Shown here in pieces: positions 24,141-33,267 of a DNA stretch of 64,000 nucleotides; position 1 is the first letter of the stretch; every line of letters begins with the position of its first letter. The notes below the pieces were generated by a model. The model had not been told where the DNA came from and searched no databases. It saw nothing but the letters and a program-made list of their open reading frames with translations. Source of the DNA: CAZMVU01 sp964569295 (GTDB taxonomy: Bacteria > Hydrogenedentota > Hydrogenedentia > Hydrogenedentales > JAGMZX01); NCBI GenBank assembly GCA_964569295.1, contig CAZMVU010000003.1, positions 1 through 64,000 of the forward strand, read 5' to 3'. The position numbers were made by a program, and so were the translations under genes.

Positions 24141-27100
24141 ATGCCCAAACGATTCGCTCGGCGCAGTATTGAACGCCGCATTCTCACCTCCATCCTGTGG
24201 GTGGGGGTGATTCCCATGGCCATTGCGCTGGTTCTGGGCTACTTCGTGGCGCACGAGGGCCAGCGCCTGGCGGTGCAGCAGAAGCTTGAGACAGCCGCCA
24301 GCAAGACGGCGCAAGGGGTGCAGCTTGCGGTAAAGGGCCGGGGCCGGGGGCCGAAACGTCTTGCCCAGGATTCCCATATCGTCGAGGCCCTGACACGATT
24401 GCGAGCGAGCGAGCCCATTGACGAGACGGCGCTGGTGCAGCTTCTCGAGGAAGAGGCCGAGCGGTCGGGGGACCTCGAGTCCGAGTATGGTCTATACAAC
24501 CACGAGGGACGCTTTGTTGTCGGCACGACCGCCTTCCGCGTGATGGACCGCTACCACCCGGAGTGGGTCACCAATATCAAAGAAACCACCTTTGACTCGT
24601 TTAAGAGCGCGCCGAGCGGTGAAGGCTATACCGCGCGGGTGGTGAGTCCGGTACGCCACCCGGAGACCGGCGAGATTGTGGGTTTTGTTTCCGACGATCA
24701 GCAGGTCTATGACTTGCTGGTTTTCGTTTTGAAACAGGGGGCGCTGAACAGCCGCGACGATGGGGTCACGGATGTGTACGAGGTGGTGTATATCACGGAC
24801 CTCATCGCGGTCACGGTCTATCCGGAAAGCCTGGCAGACTTTGATGAGGAGGGCGGCTACCCGGAGTTGCACATCGAACCGAGTGTGGATCCGAAGCTGG
24901 CGCAGCGCCTGCGCGGGGCGGGCCCCCATGGGGCCGCATCGTTTTCCATCTGGAATTACGAGTCCCGCGGCCAGCAGATTGACGCGCTTATGGCGTATCA
25001 CCGGCTGCTGCCAGAGGAGAGCCTGTTCATTGTCGTATACCGGCCGCGCTCGATTGTGTTCGCCAACATCAATCTGGCGGCCATTCTCAGCTTTGCGGTG
25101 AGTGTGCTGGTCATTGCCACCTTCTGCATTATCGCGTATCGCAATGTGCACAACAACATCATTCGCGCGGTCTCCCTCTTGAACGAAGGCGCGCAGATCA
25201 TCCGCCAGGGCGACTACGAACTCAAGCTGAAGATCGGTACGGGCGACGAGATCGAGCAGTTGGCGTCTTCGTTCAACGAGATGGCCTCCGCGCTTCACCA
25301 CAACATCACGCAACTGGAGGAGTCGGAAGAAAAATACCGCAGTCTCGTCACCGCGATGCGCGACGGCATCTGCCAGACCGACGGCGATGGGCAAGTCGTG
25401 TTCATGAATCCGGCCGGCCTCGATATTCTCGGCTTCGATTCCCTCGATCAGATTGCCGGGAAACGGCTGCATGACGCGTTCGAGAGCGATGACGACTATG
25501 ACCGCATAAGCGAGGATATCGAGAGCCAGGGCTTTGTGGACCGGAACCGCGTGTGGATGCGGCGTGCGGACGGCAGGCGGATTTGCGTCGAGATAACGGC
25601 AAATCGGGTGGATGATGACGAAGGCAACTATGTAGGGGTGGAGGGCACCTTTCGCGATGTAACCCAGAGTGTGCGGCTCGAGCAGGAAGCCCGGGAGCGC
25701 TCGGAGCGCATCGGCGCGATCAACCAGATAGCCAATGTCATCAACAGCAGCCTCGAGGCCGGGCGGGTCTACGAGAGCATGGTGCGTGAACTGCGCAAGC
25801 TTATCGATTTTGATTATGCCGCAGTGACGTTGCGCATTGATGATGGCGACGGCTATGAAACACGCCGGCTGTGGCCGGATACGCCGGGCATGGGGGACGA
25901 GGTGCGGTATGTGGCCACGGAATCCTGCGCGGCCTGGGTAGCACGCGAACACCGTATGCTGGTCGTGAACGACACCGCAGCGCAACACCCCGGTACGCCG
26001 GTTACGTTCGAGCCGGGCATGGGCAGTTGCGTGAGTGTCCCCCTCTATGCGAACGAGCGCATAATCGGGTCGCTGGATCTGGCGGCAACGGCCAAGGGCG
26101 CCTTCTCGCAGCATGAACTCGAGGTTGTCGAACAGATGGCGCCCCACGTGGCCATCGCCATTCGCAATGCCTCCCTCCTCAATAATTTGCAGCAGTCCTT
26201 GGATGAAGTGAACCGGGCGCGCGAGGAATTGCACCGGGTCAACGAGGAACTGAAAACCCTGGACGAGATGAAGACGAACCTGCTCTCGAACGTGTCGCAC
26301 GAGTTGCGCACCCCGCTGGTGGCGGTCATGGGCTATACGGACATGATCATTAATGAAAAGGCGGGCCCTCTCAACGACATGCAGAAGGAGTATCTCAACA
26401 TCAGTCTGCGCAACATCGAGAAATTGGTGACGTTGATCGAAAACCTGCTCGATTTCTCGCGCCTGCACCGGGGCCAGGAGGAGTTGCTCTTCGATACACT
26501 CGACCTGGTGGACTGTGCGCGCACGTCGATTCAGATCGTGCAGCCCGTGGCGGACAGCCGGGAAATCGAGGTAACCCTGAATACGGACGCTGACCAGATT
26601 CTGGTCGAGGGCGATAAGGGCAAGCTGGGCCAGGTCTTCAACAACCTGCTGTCGAACGCGGTCAAGTTCAACAAACCCGGCGGCGCGGTCAACGTGCACC
26701 TGCGGTTAAGCAACGGGAATGTCGAGGTGTCGGTGCAGGACACCGGCATCGGTATTCCCGAGGAAGCGCAGGACAAGGTCTTTACACGGTTCTATCAGTA
26801 TGACGGTTCATCGACCCGCAAGTACGGGGGAACCGGCATCGGGCTGGCGATTGCACAGGACATCATGCGCCTGCACGGCAGCCGGCTTATGGTCAATAGT
26901 ATTCCCGACGAGGGAACCACCTTCTACTTCACACTGCCGCTGTGCCCGCAGGACAGGGTAGAAGAGCCGGCGCAGCCCCGGCCCGATGATCGGGAAAGTG
27001 ACAGCGGCCTTCCCATGCCCACGGAAACGCATTTGCTTGTCGGCCTGATGACCCAGGACCGGTCTCTCAGCCACCAAGTGCGCAACATGTTGTTCTCCGA

Positions 27101-27782
27101 AGGGATGGATGTGGTGCATGCCGCATACCCTGCCTACGCGGTGTCCATGGCCAACAAATATAACCCGGATTGCCTGGTCGTGGATACGCAGGCCGGCCCC
27201 TTGGGTACGGTTGTGCTCGATGAGATTATCGGGAATCCGTCAGTACCGAACATACCCATCATCCTGCTCACCAACGATGATGAATTGTACGAGAAGTACA
27301 AGGATCGCGTGGCTGCGCGTGTCAGGCGCGGATTCCGCCGCAGCACGCTGCTTTCCGGTATACACTATGCGCTGAGCCAGGGCGTCGAACCGGGGGTGTC
27401 CCTGGGTAGAAAGATTCTCACCGTGGATGACGATCCGGAAATATGCACGTTCATCAACCGGGTGCTGACGCCAGAAGGCTTCGAGGTCGATGAATGCGCA
27501 AGCGGAGAGGAGGCGCTGAACCTGCTGAGCACGGGCGCGTATTGGCTGTGCCTGCTCGACATCGCCATGCCCGGGCTTGATGGGTGGAAAACCCTCGATA
27601 AGATTCGCGCAAATCCCGATCTCGATGGCCTGAAAATCTACATGGTGACGGCGAAGCCCATCGAAAAGACCATCCAGGAGGTCAAGGAATGCGGTGCGGA
27701 CGGCTATATCCTCAAGCCCTTCAAACCCGATGACCTCATTGCCATTGTCCAGGGATTCTCCGGCGGCCACACAAACCAGTAA
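24141..27782 (+). CDS. Hybrid sensor histidine kinase with PAS, GAF and two receiver domains
   Basis: 1213 residues. Membrane helices near 14-36 and 301-335 flank a periplasmic sensor region, and HAMP follows to about 390. A PAS domain is at about 395-513 (YRSLVTAMRDGICQTDGDGQ) and a GAF domain at about 540-680. The histidine-containing box is NVSHELRTPLVAVMGY (His near 718), and the ATPase has GTGIGLAIAQDI. A degenerate receiver spans about 963-1080, with CLVVDT but no conserved Lys. A full receiver covers about 1090-1210 (VDDDPE, LLDIAMPGLDG, LKPFKP). It autophosphorylates and relays phosphate internally or to the response regulator at 23332. The input signal is unknown. Confidence 0.93.
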   Translation: MPKRFARRSIERRILTSILWVGVIPMAIALVLGYFVAHEGQRLAVQQKLETAASKTAQGVQLAVKGRGRGPKRLAQDSHIVEALTRLRASEPIDETALVQLLEEEAERSGDLESEYGLYNHEGRFVVGTTAFRVMDRYHPEWVTNIKETTFDSFKSAPSGEGYTARVVSPVRHPETGEIVGFVSDDQQVYDLLVFVLKQGALNSRDDGVTDVYEVVYITDLIAVTVYPESLADFDEEGGYPELHIEPSVDPKLAQRLRGAGPHGAASFSIWNYESRGQQIDALMAYHRLLPEESLFIVVYRPRSIVFANINLAAILSFAVSVLVIATFCIIAYRNVHNNIIRAVSLLNEGAQIIRQGDYELKLKIGTGDEIEQLASSFNEMASALHHNITQLEESEEKYRSLVTAMRDGICQTDGDGQVVFMNPAGLDILGFDSLDQIAGKRLHDAFESDDDYDRISEDIESQGFVDRNRVWMRRADGRRICVEITANRVDDDEGNYVGVEGTFRDVTQSVRLEQEARERSERIGAINQIANVINSSLEAGRVYESMVRELRKLIDFDYAAVTLRIDDGDGYETRRLWPDTPGMGDEVRYVATESCAAWVAREHRMLVVNDTAAQHPGTPVTFEPGMGSCVSVPLYANERIIGSLDLAATAKGAFSQHELEVVEQMAPHVAIAIRNASLLNNLQQSLDEVNRAREELHRVNEELKTLDEMKTNLLSNVSHELRTPLVAVMGYTDMIINEKAGPLNDMQKEYLNISLRNIEKLVTLIENLLDFSRLHRGQEELLFDTLDLVDCARTSIQIVQPVADSREIEVTLNTDADQILVEGDKGKLGQVFNNLLSNAVKFNKPGGAVNVHLRLSNGNVEVSVQDTGIGIPEEAQDKVFTRFYQYDGSSTRKYGGTGIGLAIAQDIMRLHGSRLMVNSIPDEGTTFYFTLPLCPQDRVEEPAQPRPDDRESDSGLPMPTETHLLVGLMTQDRSLSHQVRNMLFSEGMDVVHAAYPAYAVSMANKYNPDCLVVDTQAGPLGTVVLDEIIGNPSVPNIPIILLTNDDELYEKYKDRVAARVRRGFRRSTLLSGIHYALSQGVEPGVSLGRKILTVDDDPEICTFINRVLTPEGFEVDECASGEEALNLLSTGAYWLCLLDIAMPGLDGWKTLDKIRANPDLDGLKIYMVTAKPIEKTIQEVKECGADGYILKPFKPDDLIAIVQGFSGGHTNQ

Positions 27783-28023
27783 GCGGAGCCGCTGTGGTGT
27801 GCGTCCCGCGCGCACAAGCTTGGGGCAATGCCGGAAGCAACGCCCTCCGCTCAGTTTCCACTCCCCCCTCCAAAGCCAGCCGGGACAGAAGTCTTTCGCA
27901 CGCTGTAGGAAGGGAAGGCGATTATCCCTCCGCAGTATCTTCGGGATGGGGTACGCCCGCGAGCCAGTACGCTGCGTAGGTGCTGGCGTTGGCCTTTGCG
28001 CATTGTGGTTAAATGTGCGATGA

Positions 28024-28041
28024 TCGCGCTTTGAAGCGCGA
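28024..28041 (+). repeat. 7-bp tetraloop hairpin in the rhodanese leader
   Basis: TCGCGCT (28024-28030), loop TTGA, AGCGCGA (28035-28041): a perfect stem 33 nt upstream of the rhodanese start codon. It could be an operator or an mRNA-leader structure. No U tract follows. Confidence 0.45.
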
Positions 28042-28074
28042 GACAGAGGATTTGAACAGCAAAGGAGAACCAGC

Positions 28075-28935
28075 ATGAGCGCGGTTGTTACGATATTGCT
28101 GCTACTTTCGACCGAAGAACTGGCGCGGGAACTCGACGATGTGATTGTGGTGGATGCGCGGCCCATCGCGGCATATGAAGCGGGACACATCCCGGGAGCG
28201 CGGCACCTTGCGGCGGGCGATCTCAGCGCAACGCAGGGCGGTGTGACGGGGTTGCTGAAGCCAGTGGACGCGTTGGCGCCGCTCATTTCAGAGGCGGGGC
28301 TGGAACAGGGGGTACCGATTGTCGTGTACTCGGCCATGGACGAGCCCTATGAGGTAAAGGATGCGGCGCGGGTGTTCTGGGCGCTTTCGTATCTGGGTTT
28401 CGATCAGGTTTCCGTACTTGATGGCGGTTATGCAAAGTGGCAGGCTGAAGGACGTCCCACCGAAACAGGTGCGCCGGCGCCCAAGGCGGACCCGGCAGGT
28501 GAGATCGTGCTTCGGCCGCAGGAGGAACGGCATGCAACGCGCGGTGAGGTGCTCGAGCTCATGCGCGCCGGGGAGGGGATTCTGGCGGATATGCGCCCGC
28601 CGGCGGAGTATACGGGCCTCGACAAGGCGCACTATGTCAAGCAGTCGGGCCATATTCCCGGCGCATACAGTGTGCCTGTGGAAGATCTGGTCGATGCGCA
28701 TGAGGCAGGTGATAAGGTGTTTTACACGTTCAAGACGGGCGATGCCCTGACGCAGGCGCTGGCTGGGGAGAAAGATGCGCCCGTCATCAGTTATTGCAAC
28801 ACGGGCCGTAGCGGATCGGTGGGCTACTTCGCCTACCGCCTTGCCGGCTACGAAGAGGTGTCCTTGTACGACGGTGCCATGGCGGAGTGGGGGAATCACC
28901 CGGGTTTGCGGGTACAGGAGGCCCCCGCGCCTTAA
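28075..28935 (+). CDS. Two-domain rhodanese-type sulfurtransferase
   Basis: 286 residues with tandem rhodanese domains, as in thiosulfate/3-mercaptopyruvate sulfurtransferases. The N-terminal domain (VVDARPIAAYEAGHIPGA) lacks a catalytic Cys: VVYSAMDEP stands where the loop would be. The C-terminal domain has the active-site loop SYCNTGRSG, whose Cys carries the persulfide. CNTGRS is a common thiosulfate sulfurtransferase-type loop. AAAGGAGAA precedes ATG 28075. The aldo/keto reductase gene follows after 26 nt and is probably co-transcribed. Confidence 0.88.
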   Translation: MSAVVTILLLLSTEELARELDDVIVVDARPIAAYEAGHIPGARHLAAGDLSATQGGVTGLLKPVDALAPLISEAGLEQGVPIVVYSAMDEPYEVKDAARVFWALSYLGFDQVSVLDGGYAKWQAEGRPTETGAPAPKADPAGEIVLRPQEERHATRGEVLELMRAGEGILADMRPPAEYTGLDKAHYVKQSGHIPGAYSVPVEDLVDAHEAGDKVFYTFKTGDALTQALAGEKDAPVISYCNTGRSGSVGYFAYRLAGYEEVSLYDGAMAEWGNHPGLRVQEAPAP

Positions 28936-28961
28936 GCAATGCGAGGAGCAAGAGAAACACG

Positions 28962-30137
28962 ATGGAATACCGGCGATTCGGAAAGACAGAGTTTCGTATG
29001 CCCGTGCTCAGCTGCGGCGCCATGCGTTTTCAACAGAGCTTCAAGGACGACGAGCCAGTCACGCATGAGAGCCAGGCGAATGTCGAGGCCTGCGTGAAGA
29101 GAGCGCTCGATGCCGGTATCTATCACATCGAGACGGCGCGTGGCTACGGTACCAGCGAGTACCAGCTCGGCAAAATTCTCCCGCAACTGCCGCGTGATGA
29201 AATCCTGGTGCAGACGAAGGTCGCACCGGATATGGACGTGGACAAATTTGTGGCTACCTTCGAGAAGTCCATGGGCTTGCTGAACCTGGACCATATCGAT
29301 CTCTTCTCGTTCCACGGCATCAACAGTCCCGGTGAACTCGATGCGGCTATGGCGTGCCTCGATACGGCGCAGTCGTGGAAGCACTTCGGGCGTATACGCG
29401 ATATTGGATTCTCGACCCACGGCGATCCTGCGATTGTGCAGCGCGCCATCGAGACGGATGCCTTCGATCATGTCAACCTGCATTGGTACTACATTTACCA
29501 GGAGCACTGGGAAAATATCCAGGCAGCCCGGCGGCGCGATATGGGCGTGTTCATCATCAGTCCGAACGACAAAGGGGGCATGCTGTACAAGCCGAGCGAC
29601 AAGCTGCGTACACTGTGCGATCCGCTGGACCCCATGGTGTTCAACGGCCTGTTCTGCCTCTCGCACCCCGAAGTGCATACGCTGAGTTGCGGTGTGGCAA
29701 AACCCGAGGAGTTCGATATTCACCTCGATATGGTCGATATGCTGCACGAGGCAAAGGAACACATTGTGCCTATCGAGGCGCGGTTGCGGGCGGCCATGGT
29801 CGAGGCGTTCGGAGAGACCTGGGTGGACACGTGGGCGGAAGGATTGCCGCCGGTTGCAGATACGCCGGGCGAGATTAATGTAGAGTGGATTCTACGGCTG
29901 CGAAATCTTGCTGTCGCGTTCGACATGATCGAATATGCCAAGATGCGCTATAACCTGCTCGGGAACGGCGGCAACTGGTTCCCAGGGTACAAGGCCGACA
30001 AAATGGACGAGGTGGGGGAGGAGGCGCTTGTGCAGGCCCTGTCGAAGTCGCCGCATGCAGAGAAGATACCCGGTTACCTGCGCAAGGCGCACGATTTGCT
30101 CGCCGGGGAAGCGGTGAAGCGCCAGAGCGAAAGCTGA
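28962..30137 (+). CDS. Aldo/keto reductase family oxidoreductase
   Basis: 391-residue TIM-barrel reductase of the aldo/keto family (COG1453-like). N-terminal YRRFGKTEFRMPVLSCG and IETARGYGTSEYQLG are characteristic. The usual catalytic Asp of the DTA..YG motif is Glu here, with the Tyr kept. QTKVAPD provides the Lys and FSFHGIN the His. Some relatives carry a C-terminal ferredoxin-like Cys cluster, and none is present here. ATG 28962 is chosen because GAGGAG lies upstream, and an earlier in-frame start would overlap the rhodanese gene. Substrate unknown. Confidence 0.87.
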   Translation: MEYRRFGKTEFRMPVLSCGAMRFQQSFKDDEPVTHESQANVEACVKRALDAGIYHIETARGYGTSEYQLGKILPQLPRDEILVQTKVAPDMDVDKFVATFEKSMGLLNLDHIDLFSFHGINSPGELDAAMACLDTAQSWKHFGRIRDIGFSTHGDPAIVQRAIETDAFDHVNLHWYYIYQEHWENIQAARRRDMGVFIISPNDKGGMLYKPSDKLRTLCDPLDPMVFNGLFCLSHPEVHTLSCGVAKPEEFDIHLDMVDMLHEAKEHIVPIEARLRAAMVEAFGETWVDTWAEGLPPVADTPGEINVEWILRLRNLAVAFDMIEYAKMRYNLLGNGGNWFPGYKADKMDEVGEEALVQALSKSPHAEKIPGYLRKAHDLLAGEAVKRQSES

Positions 30138-30364
30138 CCCCTGGGCCGGGGGGGGACGGCCATGTGCGCCGCGCGTCGCTTGCAAATTGCGACCGTTGCG
30201 TGTGTGTCCGCCGCGCGCTATGTTGCCAGCACCGTGGGTGTATTCGAAAGGGTGCAGCATTGTCGCTATCGCGTTGCAACAGGAATAAAGCAGACAAAGG
30301 GGCTGTCCTCGTGATTCCGCGAGCAAGTGCTGCTTCTTTCTTTGCAGCGTCAGGAAAGAACTTG

Positions 30365-31234
30365 GTGCATTGGGCGCCCAGCCCCGATTACTTGTTTCGC
30401 TTTTCCTTTTTTCCGTGTGTTGGAACGGTAATACAAAGGCTGCATCTGTTCAAGAACATAGGGCGCAACGGCGCCCTCGTGTGCCTTGCGTTGGCCATGC
30501 TGGCAGCGGGGTGCCGCGAACCGCGTCATGCGCAACGCGACATGCATGGCTTGCGTACCATTGATCGGGCGGTACGCGCGGGGGACCATGGAAAGGTCGA
30601 GGCGCTCATCAAAGAAGGCGCCCAGGTAAATGGCACCGATGCCGGCGGGGTCACCCCGCTGCACCGGGCGGCGCGCAACGGCGATTCGCAGATGGTTCGG
30701 CTTTTACTCAGCTACCGGGCCGACCCCACACTGCGCACAAAAGACGGTTGGAACGCTTTGCATCTGGCCGCATGGTATGGCAACAACCGCGCAGTGAAGC
30801 TGCTGCTGGCCAACGGCGCCACGGTGAACAGCCGCACGCCGGCGGGGTGGAACCTGCTGCATATGGCTGCGATGCAGGGGATGCCGAGTCTGGTGGACAT
30901 CGCCCTGCGCAGTTGGCCGGGCAAAAAGCCGGATATCGACGGACAGGATAAGCAGGGGCTCACTCCGCTGCACCGGGCCATAAACCGGGCGCAGTGGGAA
31001 GTGGCAGGCTTGCTGCTGCGTAAAGGCGCGGATGCCAACATCCGCGCGCCCGATGGTTCGCTGCCGTTGCACATGGCTGTGCGTGCGGGCAACACCGGCA
31101 TGGTCTCGAGGTTGCTCTCGCACGGCGCGCGGCCCGGGAAGCGGGACCGATCGGGCAAAACGGCAATGGACCTCGCGCGGGACGAAGAAAAAACGGAGAT
31201 TGTGCGCCTCTTCTGGCAGCGGGACATACAATAA
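30365..31234 (+). CDS. Ankyrin-repeat lipoprotein
   Basis: About 289 residues. A lipobox LAMLAAGC predicts an exported, lipid-anchored protein. It is followed by about seven ankyrin repeats of 33 residues, for example GGVTPLHRAARNGDSQMVRLL, DGWNALHLAAWYG and QGLTPLHRAINRAQ. Ankyrin repeats bind proteins, and the partner is unknown. No ATG lies before the lipobox apart from one within the signal core. GTG 30365 is favoured because AGGA is 9 nt upstream. TTG 30362 and GTG 30164 are alternatives, and the first 45 residues of this choice are unusually long for a lipoprotein signal. It converges on the pseudopilin gene with 5 nt between stops. Confidence 0.8.
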   Translation: MHWAPSPDYLFRFSFFPCVGTVIQRLHLFKNIGRNGALVCLALAMLAAGCREPRHAQRDMHGLRTIDRAVRAGDHGKVEALIKEGAQVNGTDAGGVTPLHRAARNGDSQMVRLLLSYRADPTLRTKDGWNALHLAAWYGNNRAVKLLLANGATVNSRTPAGWNLLHMAAMQGMPSLVDIALRSWPGKKPDIDGQDKQGLTPLHRAINRAQWEVAGLLLRKGADANIRAPDGSLPLHMAVRAGNTGMVSRLLSHGARPGKRDRSGKTAMDLARDEEKTEIVRLFWQRDIQ

Positions 31235-31239
31235 GCTGT

Positions 31240-32097
31240 CTAGAATTCCATGGCGTCGACGAGTTCGGCCCAAGCCCGGCTCACGGGGAAAATGTCCGGA
31301 TACCGCCAATACTCGACGTGCCCGTCCATAAACAAGATATTGCCGCCGCCGGGCACATGATTAAAGCCAGCCGGATCAATATCGATGCGGTCGTACATGA
31401 CGGGAATCTGGCTTTGCGATACTGCGGTGCGCGATGGGTCGTTGATGTCTTCTATCAGGAACCGCTCGATCCCCTGCCGCAGCCGCCGGATCGTTTGGGT
31501 CTGGTTCAATTCATCCCTGAACTCCCACGCCGTGTGAAAGCGTTCTGGATCCTGTGACTCGAGCAGCTCCCGAAATGCATTTTCAAAGGCGCGGGACATA
31601 TCCCGGGTGCCCACCTCGGCAATGTGCCCGGTACGGAAAACGTAGCCGGTGTAAAAGTAGGCAATACTGTCGAGGAGACACGGGTCTGTCGAGCCGTGCC
31701 GGCGTTCGCCATGGGGGCCATCGGCGCGATTCCAGTGGCCCCCAGTTACGAGGTCGCGCGCCACGGGGTTCGAAGGACACACCAGCACGCGCGCATCGCT
31801 GAGGTATTCGGGATACACTGCCGGACCGTCGCACATGAGCACGCGTGTATTGCGTTGTGTGCAGTTCGGGCCGGTGCGCTCCTGGATGGGCGGATAGGCC
31901 CCAGCCTGTTCCCCGGCATACATCTGGAAGACGATGCCCATCTGCCGCAGGTTGTTGGCACAACTTGCGCGCCGCGCCGCCTCTCGGGCGCGGGCCAGTC
32001 CAGGCAACAGCATGCCCGCGAGAATACCGATGATCCCGATGACCACAAGCAACTCGACAAGAGTGAATCCGCGTATTGGGTGGCTCGCCACTTTCAT
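31240..32097 (-). CDS. Type II secretion-like pseudopilin with H-x-DG domain
   Basis: 285 residues. The prepilin cleavage/methylation motif RGFTLVELLVVIGIIGILAG is near the N-terminus, with processing expected between Gly and Phe. ARAREAARRASCANNLRQ then leads into a globular domain ending in ILFMDGHVEYWRY, the H-x-DG signature of DUF1559-like and related proteins that are greatly expanded in Planctomycetota, Lentisphaerota and relatives. No secretion ATPase or prepilin peptidase is in the window. Such orphan pseudopilins usually lie scattered in these genomes. No clear ribosome site precedes the ATG. Confidence 0.9.
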   Translation of the reverse strand: MKVASHPIRGFTLVELLVVIGIIGILAGMLLPGLARAREAARRASCANNLRQMGIVFQMYAGEQAGAYPPIQERTGPNCTQRNTRVLMCDGPAVYPEYLSDARVLVCPSNPVARDLVTGGHWNRADGPHGERRHGSTDPCLLDSIAYFYTGYVFRTGHIAEVGTRDMSRAFENAFRELLESQDPERFHTAWEFRDELNQTQTIRRLRQGIERFLIEDINDPSRTAVSQSQIPVMYDRIDIDPAGFNHVPGGGNILFMDGHVEYWRYPDIFPVSRAWAELVDAMEF

Positions 32098-32292
32098 GAC
32101 AGGCAGAATACCATACGCATTGTGCTAGGCAAAGCCGGAGCCGGTCCCGGCAGAATACGACCCGTGGCGCCGGCGTTTGCTGCGCTGACTCAGGTGCAGC
32201 GACAGGGGCGGCCTGTCCATGCGGCGCGGGTGATCTTGCGCGGCTTCCCATGGGCGCGCTATGGTGACGCCCTGTTGATGGAGGATTGCCGC

Positions 32293-33243
32293 GTGTCGAC
32301 CCGAGGCTTGTTTTTACAGAATGTCATCGCCCTTATCTGGGACTTCGACAAGACATTGTCGCCGTCCTATATGCAGGTGCCCTTGTTCCGCGCATACGAG
32401 GTAGATGGCAAGCGCTTCTGGCAGGAGGTGAACGCCCTGCCCGCCTTCTATGCGAAAGCGGGGGTCAAGCTGCAAGCCGATGTGGCGTATCTGGGCCACC
32501 TGCTCACCTACGTGAAAAGCGGGCGAATGCCGGGCCTTACGAATGCGCGCTTGCGCGAACTGGGAAGTGAAATCGATTTTTTCAACGGCGTGCCCGACAT
32601 TTTCCGGCAGTTGAACGCCGTACTCGAGAGCCCGCCCTTCCGCGATGGCGACCTGCGCCTCGAGCACTACGTGGTGAGCACGGGCCTCGCCGAAATGATC
32701 CGCGGCTCGGCGATCGCCCCGCACCTTGAAAGCATCTACGGCTGCGAATTTGTCGAGGTACCGGCAGGCCCGGACTTCAACCCTGAGGCCGAACCGGGCA
32801 GCGGCCCCATCAGTCAGATTGCAGGCTTCCTCGATAACACGACGAAAACGCGCGCGCTCTTCGAGATCAATAAGGGCGTGAACAAACCGGTCGATATCAG
32901 CGTGAATGACAGTATTCCGGAAGAGGACCGGCGGGTGCCTTTCAAAAACATGATCTACGTGGCCGATGGCCCCAGCGACATACCCTGCTTTTCCGTGGTG
33001 AAGAAGCACGCCGGCCTGACCTACGCCGTGTATGATCCGGAGTCCGAAGAGCACTTCGCCCAAGCGGCGCAGTTGCAGGAGTCCGGGCGGGTACACATGT
33101 TCGGGCCCGCCGATTATCGTCCGGAAAGCCAGACGGCGAAATGGTTAACCTTCCGTATCCGCGGTATAGCTGATCGCATCATGTCAGAGCGCAAGAAGGC
33201 GCTCGAGGGGCGCGTGGCGCCGAGTCCCTCGCATTTGGAATGA
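32293..33243 (+). CDS. HAD-superfamily phosphatase
   Basis: 316 residues of the haloacid dehalogenase fold. Motif I is WDFDKTLSP (DxDxT nucleophile), motif II VVSTGLAE, and motif IV YVADGPSDIPCFSV (DGxSD). The large cap insertion after motif I is helical. This resembles phosphoserine-phosphatase-like enzymes, and the substrate is not deducible. GTG 32293 is chosen because GGAGG lies 8 nt upstream, and an ATG at 32278 in the same frame has none. It heads a run of five plus-strand genes with short gaps (24, 6, 93 and 1 nt) ending at 39442. Confidence 0.8.
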   Translation: MSTRGLFLQNVIALIWDFDKTLSPSYMQVPLFRAYEVDGKRFWQEVNALPAFYAKAGVKLQADVAYLGHLLTYVKSGRMPGLTNARLRELGSEIDFFNGVPDIFRQLNAVLESPPFRDGDLRLEHYVVSTGLAEMIRGSAIAPHLESIYGCEFVEVPAGPDFNPEAEPGSGPISQIAGFLDNTTKTRALFEINKGVNKPVDISVNDSIPEEDRRVPFKNMIYVADGPSDIPCFSVVKKHAGLTYAVYDPESEEHFAQAAQLQESGRVHMFGPADYRPESQTAKWLTFRIRGIADRIMSERKKALEGRVAPSPSHLE

Positions 33244-33267
33244 AGCATGTCTACGAGGAGAAGGACT

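Noticed and set aside
24492..26699. A 735-codon open frame opposite the hybrid kinase
   Set aside because: Antisense shadow of the kinase. No domain or ribosome site supports it.
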